Below are positions 7,956-15,782 of a stretch of 38,491 bases of DNA, in pieces. Where the stretch lies: positions 1 through 38,491 of the forward strand of contig NZ_BMIR01000020.1 of assembly GCF_014642655.1 (NCBI RefSeq), read 5' to 3'. A program made the position numbers and the translations under genes. How positions within the stretch are numbered: the stretch's first letter is position 1; each line of letters begins with the position of its first letter. The DNA is from Pullulanibacillus camelliae. GTDB taxonomy: Bacteria > Bacillota > Bacilli > Bacillales > Sporolactobacillaceae. The notes below the pieces were generated by a model. That model was not told the origin of the DNA, did no database searches, and saw only the letters and a list, made by a program, of their open reading frames with translations.

Positions 7956-10385
7956 CTAACCTCTGAGCACAGCGCCAAGTTCCGCCTCAAGCGCCGTCAA
8001 AACCTTCGTGTGTACTTTCTCAACTTCTTTATCGGTTAAGGTTTTATCGGGATCGAGGTATTTTAGAGCGTAGGCCATTGACTTCTTGCCAGCCCCTAAA
8101 GATTCCCCTTGGTAAATATCAAAGAGCTTCACCTCTTTAAGAAGGGGTGCACCATTCTCTTTAATAACCTTAATCAACTCCCCGGAAGCCACCTGTTCGT
8201 CAACGACAAGAGCGATGTCACGAGAGATCGCTGGATAACGCGGTAAAGCGATATAACGAAGGGTCTCATTTTCAGCATGGAGCACCTGCTCAATATCCAG
8301 TTCAAATACATAAGTCTCTTTTAAATCAAGCTGGCTCTGTAAATTTGGATGCAGCTGTCCGACGAAACCAATGACCTCTTGATCTAGCAATACATTAGCA
8401 GTGCGTCCTGGATGTAGCCCTTCACGCTGAGCAGCTTGATAGGAGATGCGCTCCGTCAAATCAAGCGTATTAAATAAGCCTTCAAGAATGCCTTTGGCAA
8501 CGAAAAAGTCAATGGGTTCTGCCTGTGCATGCCATCCGGCGGACTGCCAGCTTCCCGTGAGAACAACCGCAAGCTGCTCCCGTTCTTCAGGAAGCTGAGT
8601 GAGCCTTTCTTCTTTTGAATAAAAGCCTTTACCGAGCTCAAAAAGCTTCACATCAGGCATTTGCCGATTAAGATGATATTGTGTAATCTCCAGCAATGCT
8701 GGAATGAGACTAAGTCTGAGGACCGACCGTTCCTCACTCATTGGCATAGCAAGTGGAATCGGCTGATAAGACGCTTCATCGATGGTCGTCACACTCTTAA
8801 CCTTTTCTTCAGTGGTCAAAGAATAGGTCACCGCTTGGTAGAGCCCTGCGCCTTCCATGTAACGCTGTACCCGGCGACGCTTAAGCTGATAATCAGTGAG
8901 AATACCTGTTGTCCCACTGCCTTCTGGTAAGGTTGCTGGCACATGGTCATAGCCGTAGGTGCGGCCCACTTCCTCTACCAAATCCTCTGGGATCGTCACA
9001 TCGGGGCGCCGGGCTGGGACGGCGACCTGTAATCCATCGCCTTCAACCTTTGCAGCAAAACGCAAGCGACGAAACACAGATAAAATCTCATCTGAAGAAA
9101 AGGTTGTGCCTAATACAGCATTGATCTTCTGCCAAGGCATCGTGATCACTCGATCAGGAACTTCTGGCTCCCCTACATGGGTAAAACCCTTTAACACCTG
9201 CCCACCTGCAAGCTCTGAGATTAATTCGGCTGCACGATCAGCAGCACCTGCCACTCGATTCCTATCGATCCCTTTTTCATAACGGCTGCTGGCATCTGTG
9301 CGCAGACCGAGACGTGAGGAGGTTTGACGGATAGATGCCCCATCGAAAATCGCCGCCTCAAGAAGTATTGTTGTTGTCTTATCAGTGACTTCTGAATCAG
9401 CTCCGCCCATTACTCCGGCAACAGCCACTGGTGCTTTTCCATTGGTAATGACAAGATCCTCTGCAGTCAACGTACGTTCTGCATCATCAAGAGTGGTGAG
9501 CTTTTCACCGTTTTCAGCATGGCGCACCACCACTTTATCAGAGGCAAATGTATCATAGTCAAAGGTATGGAGTGGTTGCCCATATTCCAGCATGACAAAA
9601 TTAGCAATGTCGACGATATTAGATATCGGACGAACTCCCGCAGCAATCAACTTATTCTGTAGCCACTGTGGGGATGGCCCGACCTTCACACCTTCAATCA
9701 CACGTACACCATAGAAGGGGACCTTCTCTGGGGCATCAACCTGAACCGTAATTTTTGCTGTAACATCCACAGCGGTTTCTACGAACTCAGGTGTGGGAAG
9801 TTGAATCTCCCGGTCTAAGATCGCCGCCACTTCATAAGCGACACCAATCATGTTTAAGCAATGCGCACTATTCGGTAAAATATCAAGCTCTAAAACGTAA
9901 TCATCAAGATTGAGATAAGGTAGGGCATCGGCACCCACTTCTGCCTCTTCTTCTAAAACGTAGATGCCATGCGCAAATTCTTTTGGAACAAACTTGTCTT
10001 CAATGCCGAGTTCTTGAAGTGAGCAAATCATCCCTTGGGAAACTTCACCGCGTAATTTTGCCTTTTTAATTTTAAAATTCCCAGGAAGGACTGCACCAAC
10101 CTTAGCCACGACAACCTTTTGTCCAGCCGCAACATTGGGAGCTCCACAAATAATTTGCACGTTTTCCTCTGCACCAATATTGACTTGACAAACGTTGAGC
10201 TTATCGGCATTTGGATGCCTGTCACAAGACTCTACATAGCCGACGACAACATCACGGATCCCTTCACCAAGAAAGGTAACATGTTCAACTTCTATACCTG
10301 CCTTCGTTATTTTTTCCGCAAGCGCCTGCGGAGTAACACCCGTTAAATCAACATATTCGTTTAACCAATTATAAGAAACATTCAT
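7956..10385 (-). CDS. pheT: phenylalanyl-tRNA synthetase beta subunit
   Basis: 809 residues, normal for Bacillales PheT. It starts MNVSYNWLNEYVDL. An EMAP/tRNA-binding domain at about 40-150 (CDRHPNADKLNVCQVNIG) is followed by the B3/B4 editing region, the B5 domain near 400-475, the catalytic-like core, and a C-terminal ferredoxin-like anticodon-binding domain from about 715 (RYPAISRDIALVV). With PheS it forms the alpha2-beta2 enzyme that charges tRNA-Phe and edits mischarged Tyr. It follows pheS by 15 bases and is co-transcribed under the pheS T-box. Confidence 0.97.
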   Translation of the reverse strand: MNVSYNWLNEYVDLTGVTPQALAEKITKAGIEVEHVTFLGEGIRDVVVGYVESCDRHPNADKLNVCQVNIGAEENVQIICGAPNVAAGQKVVVAKVGAVLPGNFKIKKAKLRGEVSQGMICSLQELGIEDKFVPKEFAHGIYVLEEEAEVGADALPYLNLDDYVLELDILPNSAHCLNMIGVAYEVAAILDREIQLPTPEFVETAVDVTAKITVQVDAPEKVPFYGVRVIEGVKVGPSPQWLQNKLIAAGVRPISNIVDIANFVMLEYGQPLHTFDYDTFASDKVVVRHAENGEKLTTLDDAERTLTAEDLVITNGKAPVAVAGVMGGADSEVTDKTTTILLEAAIFDGASIRQTSSRLGLRTDASSRYEKGIDRNRVAGAADRAAELISELAGGQVLKGFTHVGEPEVPDRVITMPWQKINAVLGTTFSSDEILSVFRRLRFAAKVEGDGLQVAVPARRPDVTIPEDLVEEVGRTYGYDHVPATLPEGSGTTGILTDYQLKRRRVQRYMEGAGLYQAVTYSLTTEEKVKSVTTIDEASYQPIPLAMPMSEERSVLRLSLIPALLEITQYHLNRQMPDVKLFELGKGFYSKEERLTQLPEEREQLAVVLTGSWQSAGWHAQAEPIDFFVAKGILEGLFNTLDLTERISYQAAQREGLHPGRTANVLLDQEVIGFVGQLHPNLQSQLDLKETYVFELDIEQVLHAENETLRYIALPRYPAISRDIALVVDEQVASGELIKVIKENGAPLLKEVKLFDIYQGESLGAGKKSMAYALKYLDPDKTLTDKEVEKVHTKVLTALEAELGAVLRG

Positions 10386-10400
10386 TTTTTTATACCACCT

Positions 10401-11435
10401 TTATGCCCGTTTGAACTGTTCTAAGAACCGCTGATCATTCGTATAGAAATGGCGAATGTCATCAATACCATATTTAAGCATAGCGATACGCTCCGGTCCC
10501 ATACCAAAAGCAAATCCTGTATAGACTTCCGGATCGAATCCAGACATCCGTAAGACATTAGGGTGGATCATCCCTGAACCGAGAATTTCAATCCAGCCTG
10601 TCCCCTTACAAACTGAGCACCCCTCACCCCCACAACGGAAACAAGAAATGTCCATTTCCACAGACGGTTCCGTAAAGGGGAAAAAGCTTGGACGCAAGCG
10701 AATGTGCCTGTCTTCACCAAACATCTTTTTCGCAAACACCGTGAGAGTCCCTTTTAAATCGCTTAAGCGGACATTTTTATCAACATATAAACCCTCAATT
10801 TGCATAAATTGGTGGGAATGCGTCGCATCATCAGTATCCCGACGATACACCTTTCCCGGACAGATGATTTTCACTGGACCTTGTCCATGATGTTTTTCCA
10901 TGGTGCGTGCTTGAACCGGTGAGGTATGTGTCCGCAGTAAAATATCCTCTGTAATATAAAAGGAATCCTGCATATCCCTTGCCGGGTGATCCTTCGGAAG
11001 ATTTAAGGCCTCAAAATTATAATAGTCCTTCTCTACTTCTGGTCCCTCTGCAATTGAAAAGCCCATACCGATAAATAAATCTTCAATTTCCTCAATAACA
11101 GCAGTAAGCGGATGATGATTGCCTTGTTGGACCATGCGACCAGGAAGTGTCACATCCACCGCTTCACTCGCTAAGCGTTCCTCAATCTTCTTTTTCTCAA
11201 GCGCTTCTACTTTTTCGGTAATCGCACTTTGAATCGCCTCGCGAACGTCATTGGCTAACTGTCCAATCACTGGACGCTCCTCAGCGGATAGCTTGCCCAT
11301 CCCGCGAAGCACCTCTGTAATTGGTCCTTTTTTTCCTAAATACTTCACCTTTACATCTTGAAGCTGCTTAGGCTCACTCGCCGTTTGGACAGCTGCCAAA
11401 GCTTCCTCTTTTAGAGCCTCTAATTTGTCTTTCAT
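10401..11435 (-). CDS. pheS: phenylalanyl-tRNA synthetase alpha subunit
   Basis: 344 residues from the ATG at 11435, five bases after AAGGAGG; an in-frame TTG 21 bases upstream overlaps that site and is rejected. The N-terminal coiled-coil (about 1-90) is followed by the class II aminoacyl-tRNA synthetase core. Motif 2 is around [19 protein letters not shown] and motif 3 is [17 protein letters not shown] near the C-terminus. Four cysteines ([12 protein letters not shown]) make a likely metal knuckle at about 265-278. It makes Phe-tRNA with PheT. Control is by a T-box; unusually, a dispersed repeat lies between the T-box terminator and this gene. Confidence 0.97.
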   Translation of the reverse strand: MKDKLEALKEEALAAVQTASEPKQLQDVKVKYLGKKGPITEVLRGMGKLSAEERPVIGQLANDVREAIQSAITEKVEALEKKKIEERLASEAVDVTLPGRMVQQGNHHPLTAVIEEIEDLFIGMGFSIAEGPEVEKDYYNFEALNLPKDHPARDMQDSFYITEDILLRTHTSPVQARTMEKHHGQGPVKIICPGKVYRRDTDDATHSHQFMQIEGLYVDKNVRLSDLKGTLTVFAKKMFGEDRHIRLRPSFFPFTEPSVEMDISCFRCGGEGCSVCKGTGWIEILGSGMIHPNVLRMSGFDPEVYTGFAFGMGPERIAMLKYGIDDIRHFYTNDQRFLEQFKRA

Positions 11436-11531
11436 TTTCTTCCTCCTTATCTTCAAAAAGCGGAGCGGCTTTTATTGACATCGGTTTTGTTTTTATTAAC
11501 GGAGAACGTCACGCTGTAAAAGGAACAGTAG

Positions 11532-11682
11532 AAAACTTGGCTTGTCCTTCACCGCTTCGCTAAGCACAGCCTGATGTTCAAGGCTCCGCCTTTACACATT
11601 AAAGTTGTCGCCAAGCCTTAATGCTGAAAGCCAAAGTTGCGCTTATAAGGGCTTCTGCTAAGTTATAAATGCTGACGCTACA
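11532..11682 (-). repeat. dispersed intergenic repeat, copy B, inside the pheST leader
   Basis: On the minus strand it begins GTAGCGTCAGCATTTATAAC directly at the T-run of the pheS T-box terminator, then has GCCCTTATAAGCGCAACTTT and AAGGCTTGGCG. A middle block with an AAGGCGGAGCCTT hairpin follows, then CATCAGGCTGTGCTTAGCGA, ending GACAAGCCAAGTTTTC. The outer CTTGGC and GCCAAG can pair and are followed by T residues, so this end could act as a second terminator. It lies about 100 bases before pheS. Compare copies A and C. Confidence 0.8.
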
Positions 11683-11975
11683 AAAAACCCCGCCCCCAAA
11701 AAAGGGACGAGGCTCCGCGGTACCACCCTTGTTAACGATCAGATAGGATCGCTCACTTAACACCGGATAACGGGCGGTGCCGATCCATCCTTTACCTAGG
11801 AAAACGTTCCAAGCCTGATGCTTGTCTATTCCTTGGTCTTTTCGGATGATTGCTCCAGAGCGAATTCCTAACATGCCGCCATAGATGTGCTTTCAGTCAG
11901 GACACATCCTCCCTAAATGGCGGCTTTCGCCAGTACTACTCTCCTTCAACGCATGACAAGTTCTTCTATTCGTTA
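11683..11975 (-). promoter_or_regulatory. T-box leader, phenylalanine specific, for pheST
   Basis: The minus strand has the T-box core AAGGGTGGTACCGCG (11716-11730), which base-pairs with uncharged tRNA ends. A terminator hairpin CCTCGTCCC/GGGGCGGGG with six T residues follows at 11682-11715. Upstream, Stem I includes AGTA. Its 3' side reads GAATTCGCTCTGGAGC, where TTC (11862-11864), a Phe codon followed by a purine, is the likely specifier. When tRNA-Phe is uncharged it stabilises the antiterminator and pheST is transcribed. The alignment with the thrS T-box (same CTCT-GAGC segment after the specifier) supports the specifier choice. Confidence 0.92.
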
Positions 11976-11980
11976 CTGTT

Positions 11981-12009
11981 AGTATAAAGAAATATCAGCT
12001 ATTCTGCAA
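11981..12009 (-). promoter_or_regulatory. pheST promoter
   Basis: On the minus strand TTGCAG (12004-12009), 17 bases, TATACT (11981-11986) form a good sigma-A promoter whose start point falls just before the T-box Stem I. Confidence 0.75.
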
Positions 12010-12032
12010 CATCATGAGTAAAATGGACTTTT

Positions 12033-12059
12033 AAAAAACGGCTCCTCCGGCAAAGCCGT
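12033..12059 (-). terminator. intrinsic terminator upstream of the pheST promoter
   Basis: Minus-strand hairpin ACGGCT / AGCCGT with a ten-base loop containing its own short GC pairing, followed by TTTTTT. It would end minus-strand transcription coming from the small-peptide and toxin region and insulate pheST. Confidence 0.75.
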
Positions 12060-12169
12060 AATCAAAGAAGACAAATTTTTCTACCAAAACCCTTTCTTAC
12101 ATTCTTATATTTTAAGTGAAATCTAATAAGACCTTAATTTATGTATAAAGGGTGGTCGCCTTCAATCAA

Positions 12170-12259
12170 TTAATTTTTGCGGTCTTTAATAATAAGACTC
12201 AAAGTGATGATAGAAAGAATGAATGCAATAACAGAAATACACAGGGTTAAAATCAGCAT
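12170..12259 (-). CDS. 29-residue hydrophobic peptide, possible toxin-like peptide
   Basis: The short frame encodes a single membrane helix with a basic end: MLILTLCISVIAFILSIITL, then a tail ending KDRKN. Hydrophobic helix plus charged C-terminus is the pattern of type I toxin peptides such as those of the TxpA/BsrG class, but length and residues are too few to assign a family. GGGGGAAT lies before the ATG. It sits just beyond the antisense RNA promoter of the neighbouring toxin module, on the toxin's strand. It could be part of the same module, an independent peptide, or chance. Confidence 0.4.
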   Translation of the reverse strand: MLILTLCISVIAFILSIITLSLIIKDRKN

Positions 12260-12273
12260 TTTTATTCCCCCAC

Positions 12274-12302
12274 TTGAGTTTTTAGAATAAAAAGGGTATG
12301 AT
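12274..12302 (+). promoter_or_regulatory. promoter of the antisense RNA
   Basis: On the plus strand TTGAGT (12274-12279), exactly 17 bases, TATGAT (12297-12302). Transcription would start near 12308 and run toward, and antisense to, the 3' end of the 40-residue toxin gene. Confidence 0.65.
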
Positions 12303-12307
12303 AAACA

Positions 12308-12392
12308 TAAGATGATGGAGGGAAGGGGCTTGCCCCTTCCGGGATGTTTAGAACTTTCACCGGTGATGACGGTGGAGGTTCTTTTTCTTTTT
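12308..12392 (+). ncRNA. putative type I antitoxin RNA, antisense to toxin mRNA 3' end
   Basis: A transcript of about 85 bases is bounded by a good promoter (12274-12302) and a strong intrinsic terminator (12351-12392). It carries an internal perfect hairpin GGAAGGGG-CTTG-CCCCTTCC (12321-12340). Bases 12357-12392 are complementary to the last codons and stop of the toxin frame, and the rest to its 3' untranslated region. This layout, convergent with overlap at the 3' ends, is that of TxpA/RatA and BsrG/SR4 in Bacillus subtilis, where the RNA triggers toxin mRNA decay. The RNA itself is inferred, not observed. Confidence 0.6.
12351..12392 (+). terminator. intrinsic terminator of the antisense RNA
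   Basis: A 12-pair stem (GAACTTTCACCG with CGGTGGAGGTTC, some G-U pairs), a seven-base loop GTGATGA, then TTTTTCTTTTT. Confidence 0.8.
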
Positions 12393-12479
12393 ACGCTTTG
12401 TTAACAGCACTACTGTTAGATTCATAACAGCAACTGTAAAATTAACCAAAGACGTAAGAAGTATCACAATCTCTGCCAT
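12357..12479 (-). CDS. small hydrophobic type I toxin-like peptide (TxpA/BsrG-like)
   Basis: 40 residues: one membrane helix (residues 3-27, MAEIVILLTSLVNFTVAVMN then LTVVLLT) followed by a strongly basic tail (KRKKKKN and a His/Arg-rich end). AAAGGAGG (12489-12496) lies ten bases before the ATG but is paired with CCTCCTTT in a hairpin (12489-12506). Such Shine-Dalgarno sequestering is common in type I toxin mRNAs. A plus-strand antisense RNA overlaps its 3' end. The expected action is membrane depolarisation or envelope damage when the RNA is absent. Toxicity is inferred from architecture, not from a match I can verify. Confidence 0.65.
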   Translation of the reverse strand: MAEIVILLTSLVNFTVAVMNLTVVLLTKRKKKKNLHRHHR

Positions 12480-12488
12480 CACTTACCA

Positions 12489-12546
12489 CCTCCTTTCTAA
12501 AGGAGGTTAGAGTGTCTATCACACCCTCAGGTCCCATTCTATTATA
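12489..12546 (-). promoter_or_regulatory. toxin mRNA leader with sequestered Shine-Dalgarno
   Basis: A TATAAT box sits at 12541-12546 on the minus strand (the -35 is weak). The leader of about 40 bases then has a GGGTGT/ACACTC hairpin and a CCTCCTTT/AAAGGAGG hairpin in which the Shine-Dalgarno strand is completely paired. Translation would need refolding or processing of the leader. Confidence 0.55.
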
Positions 12547-12723
12547 AATAATCTATCTATTCGAATATATCAAAAATGGAACTTGACACGGATGTCATAT
12601 CTTAATCAATAGCAACCTGTTTACGTGCAATCTCTATCAACAGCGACAAACGATGCGCGATAGTCCCCCTATCCCTAATACAAGTTTCCGTATTAATAAA
12701 TTTCCATGGTTATTATACCTATT

Positions 12724-13446
12724 CTAAAATGGATTAGTTGCCCACTGCAAGGACTGTTTTATAAAAATACGTGGATGCAGCTTCAATAGGGAAACCATAT
12801 ATTCGGCGAGATCCTCGGGTTGCATAAATTTTTCTTTATTCTGTTCGGTAAGCGTGTCCCCAAAGGCGAGTTCTGTCGCTACAAGACTCGGATTCAGTGT
12901 AAAGACGCGGATGTTGTTCCGACGCACTTCTTGCATAAGCGCTTCGGTCATCCCCTGGATTGCGAATTTCGAAGCACTATAAGAAGTAGAACCCGCTGTT
13001 CCTTTAAGGCCATTACTTGAGGAGATGTTTATAATATCCCCACGGTTTTTCTCAATCATTTGTGGCAAAACAGCGCGTGTCACATGATATGTACCAAAAA
13101 CATTGACTTCAAATGTATGCTTCCACTGTTCAGGTTCAATTTCTAAAAAGGGACCATGACACCCGATTCCTGCATTATTGATAAGTATGTCAGCTGGCCC
13201 AAGCTCTTTTTCTAGATAAGCGATGCCGTGATGGACAGCTTCCATATTAGCAATATCTGTAGAAGAGAAACTGACATTCACACCAATAGACTCAATTTCC
13301 TCAGCGACGGCTTCTAATTTGCTTTTTGTACGAGCGATTAACCCAACGTTAACCCCCGCTTTAGCCAACTCCAATGCTGTTGCCCGTCCAATGCCGCTAC
13401 TTGCGCCTGTAATGTAGGCCGTTTTCCCTTTGATTTCTTGTCCCAA
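12724..13446 (-). CDS. short-chain dehydrogenase/reductase
   Basis: 240 residues, classical SDR size. NAD(P) binding motif TGASSGIG at about 14-21, NNAG near 90, catalytic Ser in NISSS near 141 and YSASK near 156-160. The ARTKSK after the second strand suggests NADP preference. It resembles FabG-like 3-oxoacyl reductases, but the substrate is unknown. The start is a TTG at 13446 preceded by AAAGGATGG; the nearby ATG is out of frame. It follows a second SDR gene on the same strand with about 220 bases between, part of an insert that separates ysgA from pheS. Confidence 0.88.
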   Translation of the reverse strand: MGQEIKGKTAYITGASSGIGRATALELAKAGVNVGLIARTKSKLEAVAEEIESIGVNVSFSSTDIANMEAVHHGIAYLEKELGPADILINNAGIGCHGPFLEIEPEQWKHTFEVNVFGTYHVTRAVLPQMIEKNRGDIINISSSNGLKGTAGSTSYSASKFAIQGMTEALMQEVRRNNIRVFTLNPSLVATELAFGDTLTEQNKEKFMQPEDLAEYMVSLLKLHPRIFIKQSLQWATNPF

Positions 13447-13542
13447 CTTTAACCATCCTTTCTATCAGTTTTTATTTTAGTATAGGCTTCGGCTGAGAAG
13501 TGTTCAATGCTAAGCATTCTTTTTACTTTGTAGCACTAAGAG

Positions 13543-13640
13543 GATGGAGGAAAGGGGTTTTCCCTTCCAGAAGGGTTTAAAACTGTCAGCGGTGAAAGCT
13601 TTTTTCTTTTTACACTTTATTAAAGTACAATCACCGCCAC
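13543..13640 (-). pseudogene. decayed, internally deleted copy of the toxin/antisense module
   Basis: Read on the minus strand, GTGGCGGTGATTGTACTT then AAGTGTAAAAAGAAAAAAG aligns with the beginning and the basic end of the 40-residue toxin gene, lacking the membrane helix codons and ending early at TAA. The opposite strand keeps GATGGAGGAAAGGGGTTTTC, like the antisense RNA start GATGGAGGGAAGGGGCTTGC, and the T-rich terminator tail, but the promoter and stem are degraded. Confidence 0.55.
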
Positions 13641-13664
13641 ATTTAAATCCTACATCACTTTCAA

Positions 13665-14570
13665 TCAAGAGCTCACCATAATGCCACCATTCACATGGAT
13701 CACTTGCCCTGAGACATATCTCGAATCATCCGAGGCCAGATACACATAAGCAGGCGCAAGCTCAAAAGGTTGTGCCGCTCGTTTCATTGGTGCATTCAGT
13801 CCAAACTTCTCCACGTCTTCCGCTGAGAAGCTTGAGGGTATAAGCGGTGTCCAGATGGATCCTGGGGCAACTGCATTGACTCTGATGTCTTTATCCGCCA
13901 AATTATGTGAAAGTGCTCGAGTAAAGCCAACAATAGCTCCCTTTGTAGCGGTATAATCAATCAGTTGTTTATTGCCTTCATAGGCCACAACTGAGGCCGT
14001 ATTAATGATGGCATCTCCTGCTTTAAGATGAGGGAGCGCCGCTTTAGACATATAAAAAAAGGCATAAATATTTGTTTTAAAAGTGGCATCCCATTGTTCT
14101 ATCGAGATATCTAATAAGCTTTCTTGGGGAAACTGCACCCCATGATTGTTCACTAAAATATCGAGCTTACCAAAGGTATCCACAGCGGTTTGCACGACTT
14201 TTTGGCAATGATGAGGGTCACGGAGGTCTCCTGTCATCAGAATACAATGCTGTCCAAACGCTTCTACACGTTTTTTGGTACGTTCAGCGTCTTCTTGTTC
14301 ATAATCACTAAAATAAGGAATGACAAGATGAGCCCCTTCTCTTGCAAAAGCGATAGCCGTCGCCGCTCCAATGCCACTATCCCCACCTGTAATGATAGCG
14401 ACTTTATCTTTCAGTTTATCGCTCCCTTTTACTTCGGGATTTTCAATAATGGGCCTTGGATTCATTAGCGATTCTATACCGGGTTGTCTTTCTTGATGCT
14501 GAGCTGGAAAAGCTATCGGCTGTTCTTTTGTTACCATTTTCTTGGAGTAATAAGGATATTCAGGATACAT
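13665..14570 (-). CDS. short-chain dehydrogenase, general stress protein 39-like
   Basis: 301 residues from the ATG at 14570, eight bases after AAGGAG; ten upstream in-frame codons are rejected. A proline-rich N-terminal extension of about 50 residues (QPGIESLMNPRPIIENPE) precedes the Rossmann core with TGGDSGIG, NNHG, a catalytic Ser in NTASV and YTATK. The C-terminus has YLASDDSRYVSGQVIHVNGG. The extension and TGGDSGIG are typical of the YdaD/YhdF/YhxC group in Bacillus, where YdaD is the sigma-B stress protein GSP39. No convincing sigma-B promoter is visible upstream. Substrate unknown; NAD(P) reductase activity expected. Confidence 0.9.
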   Translation of the reverse strand: MYPEYPYYSKKMVTKEQPIAFPAQHQERQPGIESLMNPRPIIENPEVKGSDKLKDKVAIITGGDSGIGAATAIAFAREGAHLVIPYFSDYEQEDAERTKKRVEAFGQHCILMTGDLRDPHHCQKVVQTAVDTFGKLDILVNNHGVQFPQESLLDISIEQWDATFKTNIYAFFYMSKAALPHLKAGDAIINTASVVAYEGNKQLIDYTATKGAIVGFTRALSHNLADKDIRVNAVAPGSIWTPLIPSSFSAEDVEKFGLNAPMKRAAQPFELAPAYVYLASDDSRYVSGQVIHVNGGIMVSS

Positions 14571-14670
14571 GGTTACCGCTCCTTCATAGGTCAATGTCAC
14601 TATATCCTATTTTAGTGAGCAGAAATTGGTGAAAGCTGAGAAGTTGTCCCTACCGGACGCATTCACTCCT

Positions 14671-15426
14671 TTAAAGTCCCCGTAAGTAGTACATTAAAAT
14701 GCCGGCGGCCACTGCAACATTAAGCGATTCGGCTTGACCATAGATCGGAATTTTTATCGAAAAATCGGTTTGATCTAAAAGATCAGGATGTACCCCGTTG
14801 GCTTCGTTGCCTACAAGCAAGGCAAATCGATGTTGACGAAGGTCTGATGATAATTCCGTCCCTGCCAGCGAGGTCCCATAAATAGGAATCGCTTGTTCTT
14901 TCAGTTGAACAATCGCTTCAAATAAACTTAAACGGATGACCGGAAGATGGAAATGGGAGCCTTGAGCGCTGCGCAAAGTTTTTTCATTATATTGATCAAC
15001 GCAGCCCTCTCCTAGATAGACTGCATCAAGGCCTGCCGCATCCGCTGTTCTAATCAATGTCCCTAAATTCCCTGGATCCTGGACAGCATCTAACAACAAC
15101 ACTCGCGTTGCCTCTTTCGGAAGCTCTGAACTTTTCATTTTACACACCGCGAGCATTCCTTGAGGATTTTCCGTCATGGCAAGCTCTTTAAATAGATCGG
15201 TGTTAAGCTGATACACCATCATGTCTTCGTAAAGCTCAAACACCACATCCTGATCCCCATTTAAAAGCAGCTCTTGTACAACATCAGGATCTTCCAGAGC
15301 CTCTTCCACAAGATGGGGGCCTTCAATGAGATAAAGCCCCGCTTTCTCCCGTCCACGCCTTTTTAAAAGTTTGCGCCACTCTTTAAATTTTTTATTTTGT
15401 GCAGATTGTATGTATTGAACGTTCAT
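14671..15426 (-). CDS. ysgA: SpoU/TrmH-family 23S rRNA 2'-O-methyltransferase
   Basis: 251 residues. An N-terminal substrate-binding domain (NKKFKEWRKLLKRRGREKAG, then YLIEGPHLVEEAL) precedes the SPOUT knot with its three motifs: LDAVQDPGNLGTLIRTADA at about 128-146, LVGNEANGVHPDLL, and IPIYGQAESLNVAVAAGIL at the C-terminus. These bind S-adenosylmethionine in the knot and act as a dimer. Position next to sspI and near pheST matches Bacillus subtilis ysgA (RlmP), which methylates a G in the 23S peptidyl-transferase region. AGAGAGG before the ATG supports the start. Divergent from sspI. Confidence 0.92.
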   Translation of the reverse strand: MNVQYIQSAQNKKFKEWRKLLKRRGREKAGLYLIEGPHLVEEALEDPDVVQELLLNGDQDVVFELYEDMMVYQLNTDLFKELAMTENPQGMLAVCKMKSSELPKEATRVLLLDAVQDPGNLGTLIRTADAAGLDAVYLGEGCVDQYNEKTLRSAQGSHFHLPVIRLSLFEAIVQLKEQAIPIYGTSLAGTELSSDLRQHRFALLVGNEANGVHPDLLDQTDFSIKIPIYGQAESLNVAVAAGILMYYLRGL

Positions 15427-15467
15427 ATTAACCTCTCTTCACTCCCATAAGTTATGCTCTCTATTTT

Positions 15468-15497
15468 ACATATTTTTAGCGAGATAACCAAATACTA
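15468..15497 (+). promoter_or_regulatory. candidate forespore (sigma-G) promoter of sspI
   Basis: ACATATT (15468-15474), 16 bases, AATACTA (15491-15497) is a fair match to the sigma-G pattern, the forespore factor that drives sspI in Bacillus subtilis. Low information content, so tentative. Confidence 0.35.
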
Positions 15498-15526
15498 TAG
15501 TCAAAAGTAAAGGAGTGTGCTGTATT

Positions 15527-15730
15527 GTGGATATCAATATTCGTAATGCCGTGAAACATAATATTTCCGATAATGATGAAACTCAACTTCGCGATACTAT
15601 TGTAGATGCCATTCAAGACGGCCAAGAGAAAATGCTGCCAGGTCTTGGGGTCTTGTTTGAAATCATATGGAATCAGTCCGATGAACAGCAACGCAACACT
15701 ATGGTGAATACCCTGGCAAAAGGAGTTTAA
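15527..15730 (+). CDS. sspI: small acid-soluble spore protein SspI
   Basis: 67 residues. It begins (M)[15 protein letters not shown] and contains [20 protein letters not shown] and FEIIW, the hallmark of SspI (H-type spore protein), with family length. The start is the GTG at 15527 (GTG-GAT), with AAGGAG upstream; the in-frame GTG at 15515 overlaps the ribosome site. SspI accumulates in the forespore and contributes to spore outgrowth in Bacillus subtilis. A terminator follows. Divergent from ysgA, as in other Bacillales, and a direct sign that the organism makes endospores. Confidence 0.95.
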   Translation: MDINIRNAVKHNISDNDETQLRDTIVDAIQDGQEKMLPGLGVLFEIIWNQSDEQQRNTMVNTLAKGV

Positions 15731-15782
15731 GAAAAAAACGTTGAGACCAGCTGATGGACTGGAAGAAAATCAAGACACAAAG

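Noticed and set aside
8909-9282. Overlapping plus-strand frames inside pheT
   Set aside because: They are antisense shadows of a well-conserved pheT reading frame.
11599-11874. 91-codon minus-strand frame over the T-box and repeat B
   Set aside because: It reads through T-box Stem I, the T-box core and the terminator, which are explained as RNA structure. Part of the frame is also seen in repeat copy C, which reflects shared repeat sequence.
14640-14700. Similarity of CCTTTAAAGTCCCCGTAAGT to 21260-21280
   Set aside because: Only about 20 bases match, one copy encodes the ysgA C-terminus, and no flanking similarity extends it; likely chance.
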